Source: Clostridium tunisiense TJ (GTDB taxonomy: Bacteria; Bacillota; Clostridia; Clostridiales; Clostridiaceae). Taken from it: DNA of 64,000 bases. Position 1 is the stretch's first letter. Each line of letters starts with the position of its first letter. The position numbers and the translations under genes are program-made. The stretch covers positions 310,001 to 374,000 of the forward strand of contig NZ_AMQH01000006.1 in the NCBI RefSeq assembly GCF_000300195.1. The letters run 5' to 3'. Below, one piece after another: positions 53,596-63,124 of this stretch. Under the pieces are notes generated by a model. The model saw nothing but the letters and a program-made list of their open reading frames with translations. It was not told the DNA's origin and did not search any database.

Positions 53596-53803
53596 TTAAT
53601 ATAAACCGCTGTGCCGTTTATGCTGGTATATTTGAACCCGTTCTCTTACGGGTGGATTCCGCCTTTTTACTTCTGGTACCTATCAGTTAATATTAATAAT
53701 AAAGGATAGGTCAACACTCCATAAAAAGAACTTCTTCCTTTTAAATCACTGTTGGCTCAACATAGACCAGTTCCGCGCACACAGCAGATCATTTCTAACT
53801 TGT
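53596..53803 (-). ncRNA. ssrS: 6S RNA (SsrS), RNA-polymerase regulator
   Basis: The RNA starts about 53803 behind a strong promoter: -35 TTGCAA (53838-53833), a 17-bp spacer and -10 TATAAT (53815-53810). CTGCTGTG near the 5' end pairs over 8 bp with CACAGCGG near the 3' end, and an inner CTGGT/ACCAG helix follows. The middle is a large loosely paired region containing TATGTTGAGCCAACAGTGA, resembling the conserved bubble strand of Firmicute 6S RNAs. Its place just downstream of aspS equals that of B. subtilis bsrA. 6S RNA mimics an open promoter and binds housekeeping RNA polymerase in stationary phase. Confidence 0.82.
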
Positions 53804-53838
53804 AACTACATTATATAATAATTTTAGTGTAATTGCAA

Positions 53839-54173
53839 ATAGAATTAAAATTTCATACTAAAGATTTTACAATAATAGTATATCCCCTATGCTGGATATT
53901 ATTCTTTTTAAAATCTGGATAAGTTTCTTGTATTTAACAACTTAAACTTAAAAACCTTTCATCCTATAAAGGACTATTCTTCAAACCTAATAACTCCTAG
54001 CTCCAACCAAGTATACATTATATAATTAATATTTTTCTTTATATAGAATGCAATAAAGAAACTACACTAATAATAAACCTACTTTTATATTCTATTTCAT
54101 ATAAGTTGTCTTTGATTTATTAAGTAATGTAGGAATACTTTTTCAACTTATATAATTAACTTACAATGTAAAA
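53839..54173. other. Gap between aspS and the 6S RNA promoter
   Basis: 335 bp, AT-rich, with no frame or clear stem-loop. The terminator of aspS should lie here, but I cannot point to a convincing one. Confidence 0.4.
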
Positions 54174-55955
54174 TTAATTGTTCTTAGCTATATTAATTCC
54201 AAGTTCTTTAAGTTGTTTTTCTTCAACCACGTTTGGCGCCTCACTCATTGGGCAGTATGCATTTTGATTCTTAGGGAAAGCAATAACATCTTTAATGTTA
54301 TCAGTGCCTGCTAAGAACATTACCATTCTATCTAATCCATATGCTAAACCGCCATGTGGTGGTGGTCCATATTTGAAGGCTTCCAATAAAAATCCAAATC
54401 TTTCCCAAGCACTTTCTTGACTAAAGCCAAGAAGACTGAACATCTTTTCTTGAAGATTCGTATCATGGATTCTTATACTTCCTCCACCTAACTCCTCACC
54501 ATTTAATACAATGTCATAAGCCTTTGCTCTAACTCTCTTTGGATCAGTGTCTAAGTACTGTAAATCCTCATCCATTGGTGATGTGAACGGATGGTGAAGA
54601 GCCACATATCTATTTTCTTCTTCATCATATTCAAGAAGTGGGAATTCTGTTATCCATACAAAGTTAAACTCTTTGTTATTTTCTAAAATTCCTAGTTCTT
54701 TTGCAAGTTCTAATCTTAATGCTCCTAGTGATTGTAATACTACATTATCCATATCAGCTACAATTAGTATTAAATCCCCTGTTTTTGCACCAGCAGCTTC
54801 TATAATAGCCTGCATTCCAGCTTCATCAAAGAATTTAGATATTGGAGATTTTATTTCATCTTCTTTATAAGCTATCCAAGCAAGTCCCTTTGCCTTGTAA
54901 GTTTTCACAAACTCTCCAAGTTTATCAAGTTTCTTTCTTCCCATATCTGCAGAGTTCTCAGCAACTATGGCTCTTACTGATCCACCATTTTCTATAGCAT
55001 TTTTAAATACAGCAAACTCTGTACCTCTTACTGCCTCAGTAATATCTTTTATTTCCATGCCAAATCTTAAATCTGGCTTATCACTACCGTATTTATTCAT
55101 AGCTTCTGCATAAGGCATTCTTCTAATTGGAAGTTTTACTTCCTCACCAATTACTTCTTTGAATACTCTTTGAATTAAGCCTTCGTTTAAAGCAATGACA
55201 TCGTTAAGTTCTACAAAGCTCATTTCTAAATCTATTTGTGTGAACTCTGGTTGTCTGTTTGATCTTAAATCCTCATCTCTAAAGCACTTAACAATTTGGA
55301 AGTATCTATCAAAACCTGATACCATTAATAATTGCTTAAATATTTGTGGAGATTGTGGAAGTGCATAAAACATTCCTGGATAATTTCTACTTGGAACTAA
55401 GTAATCTCTAGCTCCTTCTGGAGTACTTTTAGTTAACATCGGAGTCTCCATTTCTAGGAACCCATTCTCATCTAGATAATCTCTAACTATCTTAGCTGCT
55501 TTATGTCTTATCATAAGAATTTTTTGCATATCCGGTCTTCTAAGATCAAGATAACGATATTTAAGTCTTATATTTTCTGATGCATCTAAATCCTCTTTTA
55601 TGTAAATTGGAGGTGTTTCGGACTCAGAAAGTATTTTAATATTTTCACCCTTTAACTCTACCATTCCTGTTGGTAAATTTGCATTTGGTGCTTCTCTCTT
55701 TATTACTTCACCAGTAACTGCAATACAGTATTCTGACTTAGCTAAGTCTGCTTTTTCAAAAGCCTCCTTATTTATTTCTTCACCAAACACTACTTGTAAA
55801 AGTCCAGTTCTATCTCTTAAGTCAATAAAAACTAAACCTCCTAAATTTCTTTTTCTTTGAACCCATCCCATTACAGTAACTTTTTGTCCAACTTGACTTT
55901 CTCTAAGTTCACCGCACATTAGGTTTCTTTTAAGTCCATTAAGTGACTCACCCAT
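54174..55955 (-). CDS. aspS: Aspartyl-tRNA synthetase
   Basis: A 593-residue bacterial-type class II synthetase. The N-terminal OB-fold anticodon domain (GWVQRKRNLGGLVFIDLRDR) and catalytic motif 2 (FRDEDLRSNRQPEFTQIDLE) are visible. A GAD insertion spans about residues 285-420, and motif 3 is AYGLDRMVMFLAG near the C-terminus. The ATG follows GGGAGG. It lies downstream of hisS, a common Firmicute pair, separated here by an unusual repeat element. Confidence 0.98.
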   Translation of the reverse strand: MGESLNGLKRNLMCGELRESQVGQKVTVMGWVQRKRNLGGLVFIDLRDRTGLLQVVFGEEINKEAFEKADLAKSEYCIAVTGEVIKREAPNANLPTGMVELKGENIKILSESETPPIYIKEDLDASENIRLKYRYLDLRRPDMQKILMIRHKAAKIVRDYLDENGFLEMETPMLTKSTPEGARDYLVPSRNYPGMFYALPQSPQIFKQLLMVSGFDRYFQIVKCFRDEDLRSNRQPEFTQIDLEMSFVELNDVIALNEGLIQRVFKEVIGEEVKLPIRRMPYAEAMNKYGSDKPDLRFGMEIKDITEAVRGTEFAVFKNAIENGGSVRAIVAENSADMGRKKLDKLGEFVKTYKAKGLAWIAYKEDEIKSPISKFFDEAGMQAIIEAAGAKTGDLILIVADMDNVVLQSLGALRLELAKELGILENNKEFNFVWITEFPLLEYDEEENRYVALHHPFTSPMDEDLQYLDTDPKRVRAKAYDIVLNGEELGGGSIRIHDTNLQEKMFSLLGFSQESAWERFGFLLEAFKYGPPPHGGLAYGLDRMVMFLAGTDNIKDVIAFPKNQNAYCPMSEAPNVVEEKQLKELGINIAKNN

Positions 55956-56023
55956 TTATTTTTCCTCCCTTTATGTTACAAGAAGCAAGTTGCCTCTTTA
56001 TTTCCATTACAGCTTTTAAGTTT

Positions 56024-56200
56024 AGGCATCTTCAAAAAACAAGTAAGTCAGTATGCTCGGCTATTTTGTGTTATGCTGCGTCAACAGAACCCTTAGATAG
56101 CGCTACTATCTGCTGAACCTGTTTCCTTGCCTGCACAAGCGTGCTTGTGAACTCAAAATATCCTTCCCATCTTTGACTTGTTATTTATTTTCAGATGCCT
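56024..56200. repeat. MITE-like palindromic element between hisS and aspS
   Basis: The 177-bp stretch is bounded by the inverted termini AGGCATCT (56024-56031) and AGATGCCT (56193-56200). Longer imperfect inner arms carry AAAAACAAGT/ACTTGTTATT on the two sides. Inside are GATAG-TAGCG-CTATC and CACAAGC-AC-GCTTGTG hairpins, and AACAGGTTC/GGTTCTGTT. It is clearly richer in G+C than the surrounding gaps and has no reading frame. It looks like a non-autonomous mobile repeat transcribed within the operon. I see only one copy in the window. Confidence 0.6.
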
Positions 56201-56208
56201 TATATAAT

Positions 56209-57465
56209 TTAAATATAAGCTTTTATGATTTTAGCTATAGCTTCTATACTATCTAAGGAAACCTCTGTAGTTTCTCCATCACTCATTCTCTTTAGCTTAG
56301 CTACTCTATTTTTAACTTCATCTTCTCCAAGTACCATAGTATATCTTGCAGCAATTTTATTAGCAAATTTCATCTGAGCTTTTACACTTCTAGCCATATG
56401 ATCACATTCGCACTTAACTCCATTACCTCTTAGGCTATGAATAACCTTTATAGCCTCAACCTTACCCTCTTCTCCCATAGAACCAACATATAAATCCATA
56501 TAAGTTTCTTCTGGGATTTCTACGCCTTTTTCATCTAGGGTTAGAAGTAATCTTTCCATCCCCATACCAAAGCCTATAGCTGGCATAGATGGTCCACCAA
56601 TTTCTTCAATTAAATTATCGTATCTTCCACCACCACAAAGAGTAAAGCCCTTATCCATGATTTCAAAAATGGTTTTGCTATAATAATCTAAACCTCTAAC
56701 TACTTGAGAATTAACTACATATTCTATTCCCATAGCTGATAAATAAGTTTTTAAACTTTCAAAGTGCTCACTGCACTCCTCACAAATATAGTCTAGTATA
56801 ATTGGAGCTCCCTTAACCACTTCTTTACAGCTATCAACCTTACAATCTAATATTCTTAAAGGGTTCTTATCTAACCTTGTTAAGCAGGTTGTACATAGCT
56901 CATCTTTTTTGCTAGATAAAAATTCTGTTAATGCTTCATTATATTTTTTCCTACAAGTTGGGCATCCAATACTATTAATATTAAGCTCTATACCTTCAAC
57001 TCCTAGCCTTTTATAAACATCCATTACAATACTTATAACTTCGGCATCTACTGATGGTTCCTTTGAACCAAAGACCTCTACGCCAAACTGATGGTGTTGT
57101 CTTAATCTTCCCTTTTGCATTTTTTCATAACGAAAGGCCGGAGTAAAGTAAAACATCTTAGTTGGTTGAGCTTCGCTATAAAGAGTGTTTTCTACAAAAG
57201 CCCTAACTGTTGGTGCAGTTCCCTCTGGCTTTAAGGTTATACTTCTTCCTCCCTTATCTTCAAAGGTGTACATTTCCTTTTGAACCACATCAGTAGTTTC
57301 TCCTACTCCTCTTTTAAACAGTTCTGTATGTTCAAACATAGGAGTTCTTATTTCTCTACAGCCATAAGTTGCAGCAATTTCTCTCATTATCTTTTCAATA
57401 AAATTCCACTTATACACACTACCTGGTAAAATGTCCTTTGTACCCTTAGGTGCTTTAAATTCCAT
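56209..57465 (-). CDS. hisS: Histidyl-tRNA synthetase
   Basis: A 418-residue class II synthetase. The opening is [16 protein letters not shown], and motif 2 is [19 protein letters not shown]. The HisA motifs [14 protein letters not shown] and [11 protein letters not shown] are present, motif 3 is [13 protein letters not shown], and a C-terminal anticodon-binding domain follows. A CxxC...CxxC insertion (residues about 165-225) is present, as in some clostridial HisRS. AAGGAGG precedes the ATG. Confidence 0.98.
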   Translation of the reverse strand: MEFKAPKGTKDILPGSVYKWNFIEKIMREIAATYGCREIRTPMFEHTELFKRGVGETTDVVQKEMYTFEDKGGRSITLKPEGTAPTVRAFVENTLYSEAQPTKMFYFTPAFRYEKMQKGRLRQHHQFGVEVFGSKEPSVDAEVISIVMDVYKRLGVEGIELNINSIGCPTCRKKYNEALTEFLSSKKDELCTTCLTRLDKNPLRILDCKVDSCKEVVKGAPIILDYICEECSEHFESLKTYLSAMGIEYVVNSQVVRGLDYYSKTIFEIMDKGFTLCGGGRYDNLIEEIGGPSMPAIGFGMGMERLLLTLDEKGVEIPEETYMDLYVGSMGEEGKVEAIKVIHSLRGNGVKCECDHMARSVKAQMKFANKIAARYTMVLGEDEVKNRVAKLKRMSDGETTEVSLDSIEAIAKIIKAYI

Positions 57466-57515
57466 CTAAATTCCTCCTTATTACTTAGGTTACTTCAAAT
57501 TACTAGTACCTGTAT

Positions 57516-58982
57516 TTATTGCTCTGGCTTATATAAGCTATCTAATAACTTCACCTTTTTGTCTATCATTTCATCAATTCTGTTTACATATTCTCTAACA
57601 TCTTTTACATTGCCAAATCTTTCAATTCGGTTTTCTTCTAAAAATATTACTTTAGAAACTGCATCTGCACCCAAAGCAACAATAGTCTGCTTTTCTTCTA
57701 TCATTTGGATGTTATAGATACCTTCTTTACCCTTTTCTGAGTAACCCACATTTTCCATGTTGCCAATCATGTTTTTTTGCCTATACATGTAGTAAGGAAT
57801 CATTCCAAGGTCTTTAGATAATTCCACTGTAGCCTTATACATTTCATTTAGCTCTTGTTGACTAGGTATCTCATACTGAGTATTATTAACCATATTTTCA
57901 TAAAGCTTAGATGCCCTCTTTATAGACATTCCATGGATTGTTAAGCTATCTGGTTTCAGTTTTAAAAGTTCTTCACAGGTATAGTTAATTTCCTCTATAC
58001 CTTCTCCAGGAAGCCCTACAATAACATCCATATTTATATTATTAAATCCTAACTGCCTAGCCAAATTGAACTTATCTACAGCATCCTCTGCGCTATGATT
58101 TCTTCCAATGAGCTTTAAGGTTTTATTATTCATAGTTTGGGGATTTATACTAATTCTATGAACTTTATATTTTTTCATAGTCCTAAGCTTTTCTTCAGTG
58201 ATACTATCTGGACGTCCACACTCCACTGTAAATTCTTTTACATTATGATTATGTACAAAATAATTATAGATATCCCTTAAAATCATTTCAAATTCATCAT
58301 TATTTACAGCCGTGGGGGTTCCCCCTCCAAAGTATACGGATTCTATATTTAGATTACGGGATTTTATGTAATCACTTAGGGCCTTAATTTCTTTAGATAA
58401 GGCATTTAGATATGGTTTAACCAAACTCTTGCACCCTGAGATTGGATTAGAGGTAAAAGAACAATATACACAACGTGTAGGGCAAAATGGCATACCTATA
58501 TAAACACTTATGGTATTTTCATCCTTATTTACTATATTTCTTTCATATTTTGCAACTTCTATGCAAAGCTGTGCTTTCTCTTCTGATGTTCCATTAATTT
58601 CCTTAAACTTTTTTATAATTTCCTCTTCAGAACAACCTTTCTCTAAAAGTTCTAAAGCTTTTTTAGATGGCCTAATCCCAACTAAAGTTCCCCAAGGAAG
58701 TGCTTTTCCCGTGTCCTTAGAAAGAAACTTGAACACTGCTTTTCTAACTTCTTCTTTAATCTTATAATCTTTATTTATAACAAACTCTTCGATTCTTTTC
58801 CTGCTTATAAGCTTAATGGTATCTTCATGAACTTTAACAAACAAATCAACTTGTTCATCACTGTTAAGTTCAATAAAATTAATATCTGCAAAACTATAAA
58901 AAAGGTTAATCATTTGAAATACATCATATCTAAATTCAGGATTATTAAGTTTTATTTTAAATTCTTTATCAGTGCTATACAC
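57516..58982 (-). CDS. hemZ: Coproporphyrinogen dehydrogenase HemZ (radical SAM)
   Basis: A 488-residue HemN-related radical SAM enzyme. The cluster motif is MPFCPTRCVYCSF (C167, C171, C174), followed by VYFGGGTPTAVNNDEF and the HemN_C domain. The N-terminal 150 residues, including GIRPSKKALELLEKG, are typical of HemZ, the oxygen-independent enzyme described in B. subtilis. In clostridia the same gene is regularly found upstream of hisS, and its true substrate may differ since a full haem pathway is often absent. It begins with GTG. Confidence 0.88.
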   Translation of the reverse strand: MYSTDKEFKIKLNNPEFRYDVFQMINLFYSFADINFIELNSDEQVDLFVKVHEDTIKLISRKRIEEFVINKDYKIKEEVRKAVFKFLSKDTGKALPWGTLVGIRPSKKALELLEKGCSEEEIIKKFKEINGTSEEKAQLCIEVAKYERNIVNKDENTISVYIGMPFCPTRCVYCSFTSNPISGCKSLVKPYLNALSKEIKALSDYIKSRNLNIESVYFGGGTPTAVNNDEFEMILRDIYNYFVHNHNVKEFTVECGRPDSITEEKLRTMKKYKVHRISINPQTMNNKTLKLIGRNHSAEDAVDKFNLARQLGFNNINMDVIVGLPGEGIEEINYTCEELLKLKPDSLTIHGMSIKRASKLYENMVNNTQYEIPSQQELNEMYKATVELSKDLGMIPYYMYRQKNMIGNMENVGYSEKGKEGIYNIQMIEEKQTIVALGADAVSKVIFLEENRIERFGNVKDVREYVNRIDEMIDKKVKLLDSLYKPEQ

Positions 58983-59015
58983 TTTATATCAAGTCCTTTA
59001 TGTTTATATGTAAAA

Positions 59016-59618
59016 CTATAAAAATGGATTATAAATTTCTTCGTCTCCAATGGTAGTACTTGGACCATGCCCTGGATAAACTATTGTTTCCTTTGGTAAT
59101 ACCATCAACTTTTCCTTAATACTTCTTATTAAAGCCTCTCCATCTCCGCCAGCTAAGTCACTTCTTCCAACAGATCCCTTAAATAAGGTATCCCCTGAGA
59201 AAACCATGTTTTCTGTTTGAAAGCATACCCCCCCTGGTGTATGACCTGGAGTATGAAGTATCTTCAGATTACTTTTCCCAAAAGTTAAAGTATCTCCATT
59301 ATTTAAGGTTATATGTGCTCCTCCCTCAATAAAAGGTCCATAGTACTGAACCTCCTTTAATATCATTTCGTTATCAGCTATTCCTATGGCAACCTGAGCC
59401 TTTGTTATGGTTTGAAGCCCATCTACACCTGTAGTATGATCAAAGTGACCATGAGTAAGTAGTATATACTTAACCTTTGCTCCTAAAATATTTAATGCCT
59501 TTTCTATATCATCTACATCCCCACCTGGGTCTAAAACCACAGCTTCCTTAGTTTCTTCATCCATTAGAATATAGCAATTAGCTCCATATATTCCTGCCAT
59601 TAATTTTTTAACTATCAT
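59016..59618 (-). CDS. MBL-fold metallo-hydrolase (glyoxalase II-like, YqgX type)
   Basis: A 200-residue metallo-beta-lactamase-fold hydrolase with the binuclear metal motif THGHFDHTTG (about residues 54-63), HTPGHTPGGVCF, FSGDTLF and PGHGPST. This matches the small YqgX/GloB-like class; the thioester substrate is unknown. ATG 59618 is taken, eight bases after GAGG; a GTG three codons earlier overlaps that site. It lies 11 bp after dtd, so the two are cotranscribed. Confidence 0.9.
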   Translation of the reverse strand: MIVKKLMAGIYGANCYILMDEETKEAVVLDPGGDVDDIEKALNILGAKVKYILLTHGHFDHTTGVDGLQTITKAQVAIGIADNEMILKEVQYYGPFIEGGAHITLNNGDTLTFGKSNLKILHTPGHTPGGVCFQTENMVFSGDTLFKGSVGRSDLAGGDGEALIRSIKEKLMVLPKETIVYPGHGPSTTIGDEEIYNPFL

Positions 59619-59629
59619 TGAGTTCACCT

Positions 59630-60079
59630 CTAAAAATCTTTTTTACTTTCTAAAAGTAGAGTCACTGGTCCATCATTTTGTATGTATACCTGCATATCTG
59701 CTCCAAACTCTCCAGTTTCAACTTTGTTAACTTCCTTTTTAAAAGCTTCTACTAACTCATTGTAAAGTTGCTCCGCTGCTTCTCCACCTTGAGCCTTCAT
59801 AAAATCTGGTCTTTTTCCCTTACGGCAGTCTCCATAAAGGGTAAATTGAGAAATAATCAATAACTCTCCATTTACATCTCCAAGGGAATGAGTCATTTTT
59901 CCAGTTTCATCTTCAAATATTCTCATTCCAACAATTTTACGAACTATGTATTCTATATCTTCTTTAGTATCTTCTTTGCTTATTCCTACTAAAACATTTA
60001 AACCTAAGCCTATTTCTCCGATAACTTTATTATCAACTTCAACTCTAGAAGCTTTAACTCTTTGTACTACTGCTCTCAT
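59630..60079 (-). CDS. dtd: D-aminoacyl-tRNA deacylase
   Basis: A 149-residue homodimeric proofreading enzyme that hydrolyses D-aminoacyl-tRNA and glycyl-tRNA-Ala. Conserved motifs are MRAVVQRVKASRVEV, SQFTLYGDCRKGKRPDF (the SQFTL active-site block) and the GPVTLLLES cross-subunit Gly-Pro motif. ATG 60079 follows AAAGGAG by 8 nt; an earlier ATG at 60085 is too close. It lies between rel and the MBL hydrolase, as in most Firmicutes. Confidence 0.96.
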   Translation of the reverse strand: MRAVVQRVKASRVEVDNKVIGEIGLGLNVLVGISKEDTKEDIEYIVRKIVGMRIFEDETGKMTHSLGDVNGELLIISQFTLYGDCRKGKRPDFMKAQGGEAAEQLYNELVEAFKKEVNKVETGEFGADMQVYIQNDGPVTLLLESKKDF

Positions 60080-60165
60080 AATCATATCTCCTTTATACTA
60101 TTTTTTTATTATTTAAGTAATCTTAAGATAATTTTATAATATAAGGCTCATGTAAAACCCATATT

Positions 60166-62346
60166 TTAATGCTTAATTCTGTATACGTCTCTAACACCCT
60201 TTAATCTTCTAATCTTACTTTGAACTTGTTTTAAGTGCTCTACATTAATTATTTTTATTTTTATATTAACTAATGCTTCTCCACTCTTTAGGGTCTTCCC
60301 ATTTATAGATAAAATATTAGTTTTTGTTAGTCCTAAGATTTCTATTATATCTGTGAGAAGTCCTAGTCTATCTTCCCCTCTTATTTGTATATCTGTTATA
60401 TAATTTTCACCAGTTTCATTCCCCCAAGAAACTTCAATTATCTTATCTGGCTCAGTTTCTTGAAGGGATAAAAGATTCTTACAATCACTTCTATGAACAG
60501 ATACACCTTTTCCCTTAGTGATATAACCTATAATCTCATCTCCTGGTACTGGGCTACAACATTTTGCAAACCTAGAGTGAACATTAGAAGTCCCCTTTAC
60601 TTGTAGTCCTGAATAGTTATTATAACTAGTAGTTTTTCTTGGTTGTTCTTTATTAAACTGTTCTATTACAGAACTGTTACTCTCTACTTCTTTTTCTTTA
60701 GCTTCATAAGCTTCCCTTAATTTAGTAACTAAATTAAAAGGATTTACATCACCTACCCCTACGGTAGCAAATAGGTCTTCTAAATTCTTTAAATTATATC
60801 TTTTAAGAACTTTTTCAAGAGTTGCAGACTTTGAAATTACTCCAAAGGAATATCCTTGTTTTTTTGCTTCCTTCTCAACAACTTCTTTGCCCTTTTCTAT
60901 ACTTTCTTCTCTATTAGCCTTTTTAAACCAAGCTTTAATTTTACTTTTTGCTTGGTTACTCTTTGCAATATTAAGCCAATCAATACTAGGTCCCTTAGTA
61001 TTTGGTGAAGTTAGCACCTCAACTATTTCCCCAGTTTTTAAACAATATTCCAAGGTAACTATTTTTCCATTTATCTTTGCACCAGTACACCTATGCCCAA
61101 CATCGGTATGAATAGCATAAGCAAAATCTATAGGTGTTGAATCACTTGGAAGACTGATAACATCACCTTTTGGAGTGAACACAAAAACTTCGTCCGAAAA
61201 CAAGTCTATTTTAAAGCCTTCCATAAATTCCTCAGCATCAGAAGTTTCTCCTTGCCATTCTAGCATTTCTCTTAACCACGATAACTTTGAGTCTAAGGAA
61301 CTATCTCCATCTGCATTGTTAGTTTCTTTATATTTCCAATGGGCAGCAATACCGTATTCTGCCGTTCTATGCATATCATAGGTTCTAATCTGTATTTCAA
61401 AAGGCTTTCCAAAAGGACCAATTACAGTAGAATGGAGTGATTGATACATATTTGGTTTTGGCATAGCAATGTAATCCTTAAACCTACCTGGAATTGGTTT
61501 ATACATAGTATGAACTATTCCTAGCGCTGCATAGCAACTACCAATATCATCAACTAAAATTCTTATAGCTGTTAAATCAAAAATTTGATCTATATTTTTA
61601 TTTTTACTCTCCATTTTTCTATAGATACTATAGAAATGCTTTGGTCTACCTTCTATGTCTGCCTTAATGCTTACCATAGCTAAATGTAGTTTTAATTGAG
61701 AAATAATATGATTTATTTGTTCTTCTCTCTCTGCTCTCTTGTCAGAAATAAGTTTTACAAGCTCATAATATTTTGTTGGTTGTAAGTATCTAAGAGCTAA
61801 ATCTTCTAGCTCCCATTTAATTTTAGAAATTCCAAGTCTATGAGCCAGTGGAGCAAAAATATCCAATACTTCTTTAGCTTTTTCCTTTTGCTTACTTTCT
61901 GGCATATACTTTAAAGTTCTCATATTATGTAATCTATCTGCAAGCTTTATAAGAATTACTCTAATGTCCCTTGCCATAGCAAGAAGCATTTTTCTCACAT
62001 TGTCAGCTTGTTGTTCTTCTTTAGATTTGTATTTAATCTTTCCAAGTTTTGAAACGCCCTCTACCAAATTTGCAATTTCTACACTAAATAATTCACAAAC
62101 TTGCTCATATGTATATTCTGTATCTTCTATAACATCATGTAAAAGGCCTGCAGCAATAGTTGAGGTATCAAGTCCTAACTCTGCCAATATGCACGCCACC
62201 TCTAAAGGATGAATTATGTATGGTTCTCCGGATTCTCTTTTCTGATTTTTATGGGCATTAAGAGAAAAAGTATATGCTTTATGTATAAAATCCACATCTA
62301 CATTGTGACAATTATTATTAATTTTCTCAATTAGTTTCTCAATCAT
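60166..62346 (-). CDS. rel: Bifunctional (p)ppGpp synthetase/hydrolase Rel
   Basis: A 726-residue long RSH protein. The HD hydrolase domain has HPLEVACILAELGLD and LLHDVIEDT (about residues 45-80) and an intact HD motif. The synthetase region contains RPKHFYSIYRKM, and TGS and ACT regulatory domains follow (VFTPKGDVISLPSDSTPIDF; C-terminal RLGLLTDIIEILG). It controls the stringent response to amino acid limitation. ATG 62346, eight bases after AGGAG, is preferred over a GTG three codons upstream. A stable hairpin lies just before the ribosome site. Confidence 0.97.
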   Translation of the reverse strand: MIEKLIEKINNNCHNVDVDFIHKAYTFSLNAHKNQKRESGEPYIIHPLEVACILAELGLDTSTIAAGLLHDVIEDTEYTYEQVCELFSVEIANLVEGVSKLGKIKYKSKEEQQADNVRKMLLAMARDIRVILIKLADRLHNMRTLKYMPESKQKEKAKEVLDIFAPLAHRLGISKIKWELEDLALRYLQPTKYYELVKLISDKRAEREEQINHIISQLKLHLAMVSIKADIEGRPKHFYSIYRKMESKNKNIDQIFDLTAIRILVDDIGSCYAALGIVHTMYKPIPGRFKDYIAMPKPNMYQSLHSTVIGPFGKPFEIQIRTYDMHRTAEYGIAAHWKYKETNNADGDSSLDSKLSWLREMLEWQGETSDAEEFMEGFKIDLFSDEVFVFTPKGDVISLPSDSTPIDFAYAIHTDVGHRCTGAKINGKIVTLEYCLKTGEIVEVLTSPNTKGPSIDWLNIAKSNQAKSKIKAWFKKANREESIEKGKEVVEKEAKKQGYSFGVISKSATLEKVLKRYNLKNLEDLFATVGVGDVNPFNLVTKLREAYEAKEKEVESNSSVIEQFNKEQPRKTTSYNNYSGLQVKGTSNVHSRFAKCCSPVPGDEIIGYITKGKGVSVHRSDCKNLLSLQETEPDKIIEVSWGNETGENYITDIQIRGEDRLGLLTDIIEILGLTKTNILSINGKTLKSGEALVNIKIKIINVEHLKQVQSKIRRLKGVRDVYRIKH

Positions 62347-62368
62347 TGGATTCACTCCTAAAACTAAA

Positions 62369-62388
62369 GGCTGGTTACATAACCAGCC
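62369..62388 (-). terminator. Hairpin in the apt-rel intergenic region
   Basis: GGCTGGTT (62369-62376) pairs perfectly with AACCAGCC (62381-62388). On the minus strand TTTAGTTTT follows, ending about 12 nt before the rel ribosome site. It could be an attenuating terminator after apt or a leader stem affecting rel translation. Confidence 0.6.
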
Positions 62389-62463
62389 AACTATTTTTAC
62401 TACATAATATTATATACCACAACCTAAATTAATGCAATTTTTAGTTGAGCTAATTGTCAGATT

Positions 62464-62982
62464 TTATAAATCGTATTGTACTACTGACATAATGTCGTGA
62501 TTACCTAATTTACTTCTTCCATTTAACTCTGTAAGTTCAATTACAAAGTTTATTGATACTAACTCTCCACCAACTTCTTCAATAAGCTTAGCAACAGCAC
62601 CTACAGTTCCTCCTGTAGCTAATAAATCATCTACAATAGCAACTCTTTGACCTGGTTTTATAGCATCTTTGTGTATTTCTAAAACATCACTTCCATACTC
62701 TAAATCATATTCTACTTTCATTGTATCGTAAGGAAGTTTTCCTGGTTTTCTAACTGGTACAAAGCCTGCACCTAAAGCATAAGCTACAGGTACTCCAAAT
62801 AAAAATCCTCTTGCCTCTGGTCCAACTACGATGTCTATATTTTTATCCTTTAAATACTCTGCTATAGTATCTATTGTTACCTTTAACGCCTCTCCATCTT
62901 GTAAAAGCGTAGTTACATCTTTAAAACTAATACCTTCTTTTGGAAATCCATCTATAACTCTAATTTTTTCTTTAAAATTCAC
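62464..62982 (-). CDS. apt: Adenine phosphoribosyltransferase
   Basis: A 172-residue purine-salvage enzyme converting adenine and PRPP to AMP. It opens [20 protein letters not shown], has the [10 protein letters not shown] flap region and the PRPP motif [13 protein letters not shown] (about residues 115-130). Start GTG behind GGGGG. The recJ-apt-rel-dtd order is conserved in clostridia. Confidence 0.97.
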   Translation of the reverse strand: MNFKEKIRVIDGFPKEGISFKDVTTLLQDGEALKVTIDTIAEYLKDKNIDIVVGPEARGFLFGVPVAYALGAGFVPVRKPGKLPYDTMKVEYDLEYGSDVLEIHKDAIKPGQRVAIVDDLLATGGTVGAVAKLIEEVGGELVSINFVIELTELNGRSKLGNHDIMSVVQYDL

Positions 62983-63124
62983 TTCTATTCCCCCTCATGG
63001 ATTTTTACGAACATTTTCTGTTTTTAAGTGTTCATTATACTTTACTATTATATATTACTTTTATGTACTTATGCAACAAAGCACAAGTAGTGCATTTGCT
63101 GTTCCTGCTACAATCATAGCACTT

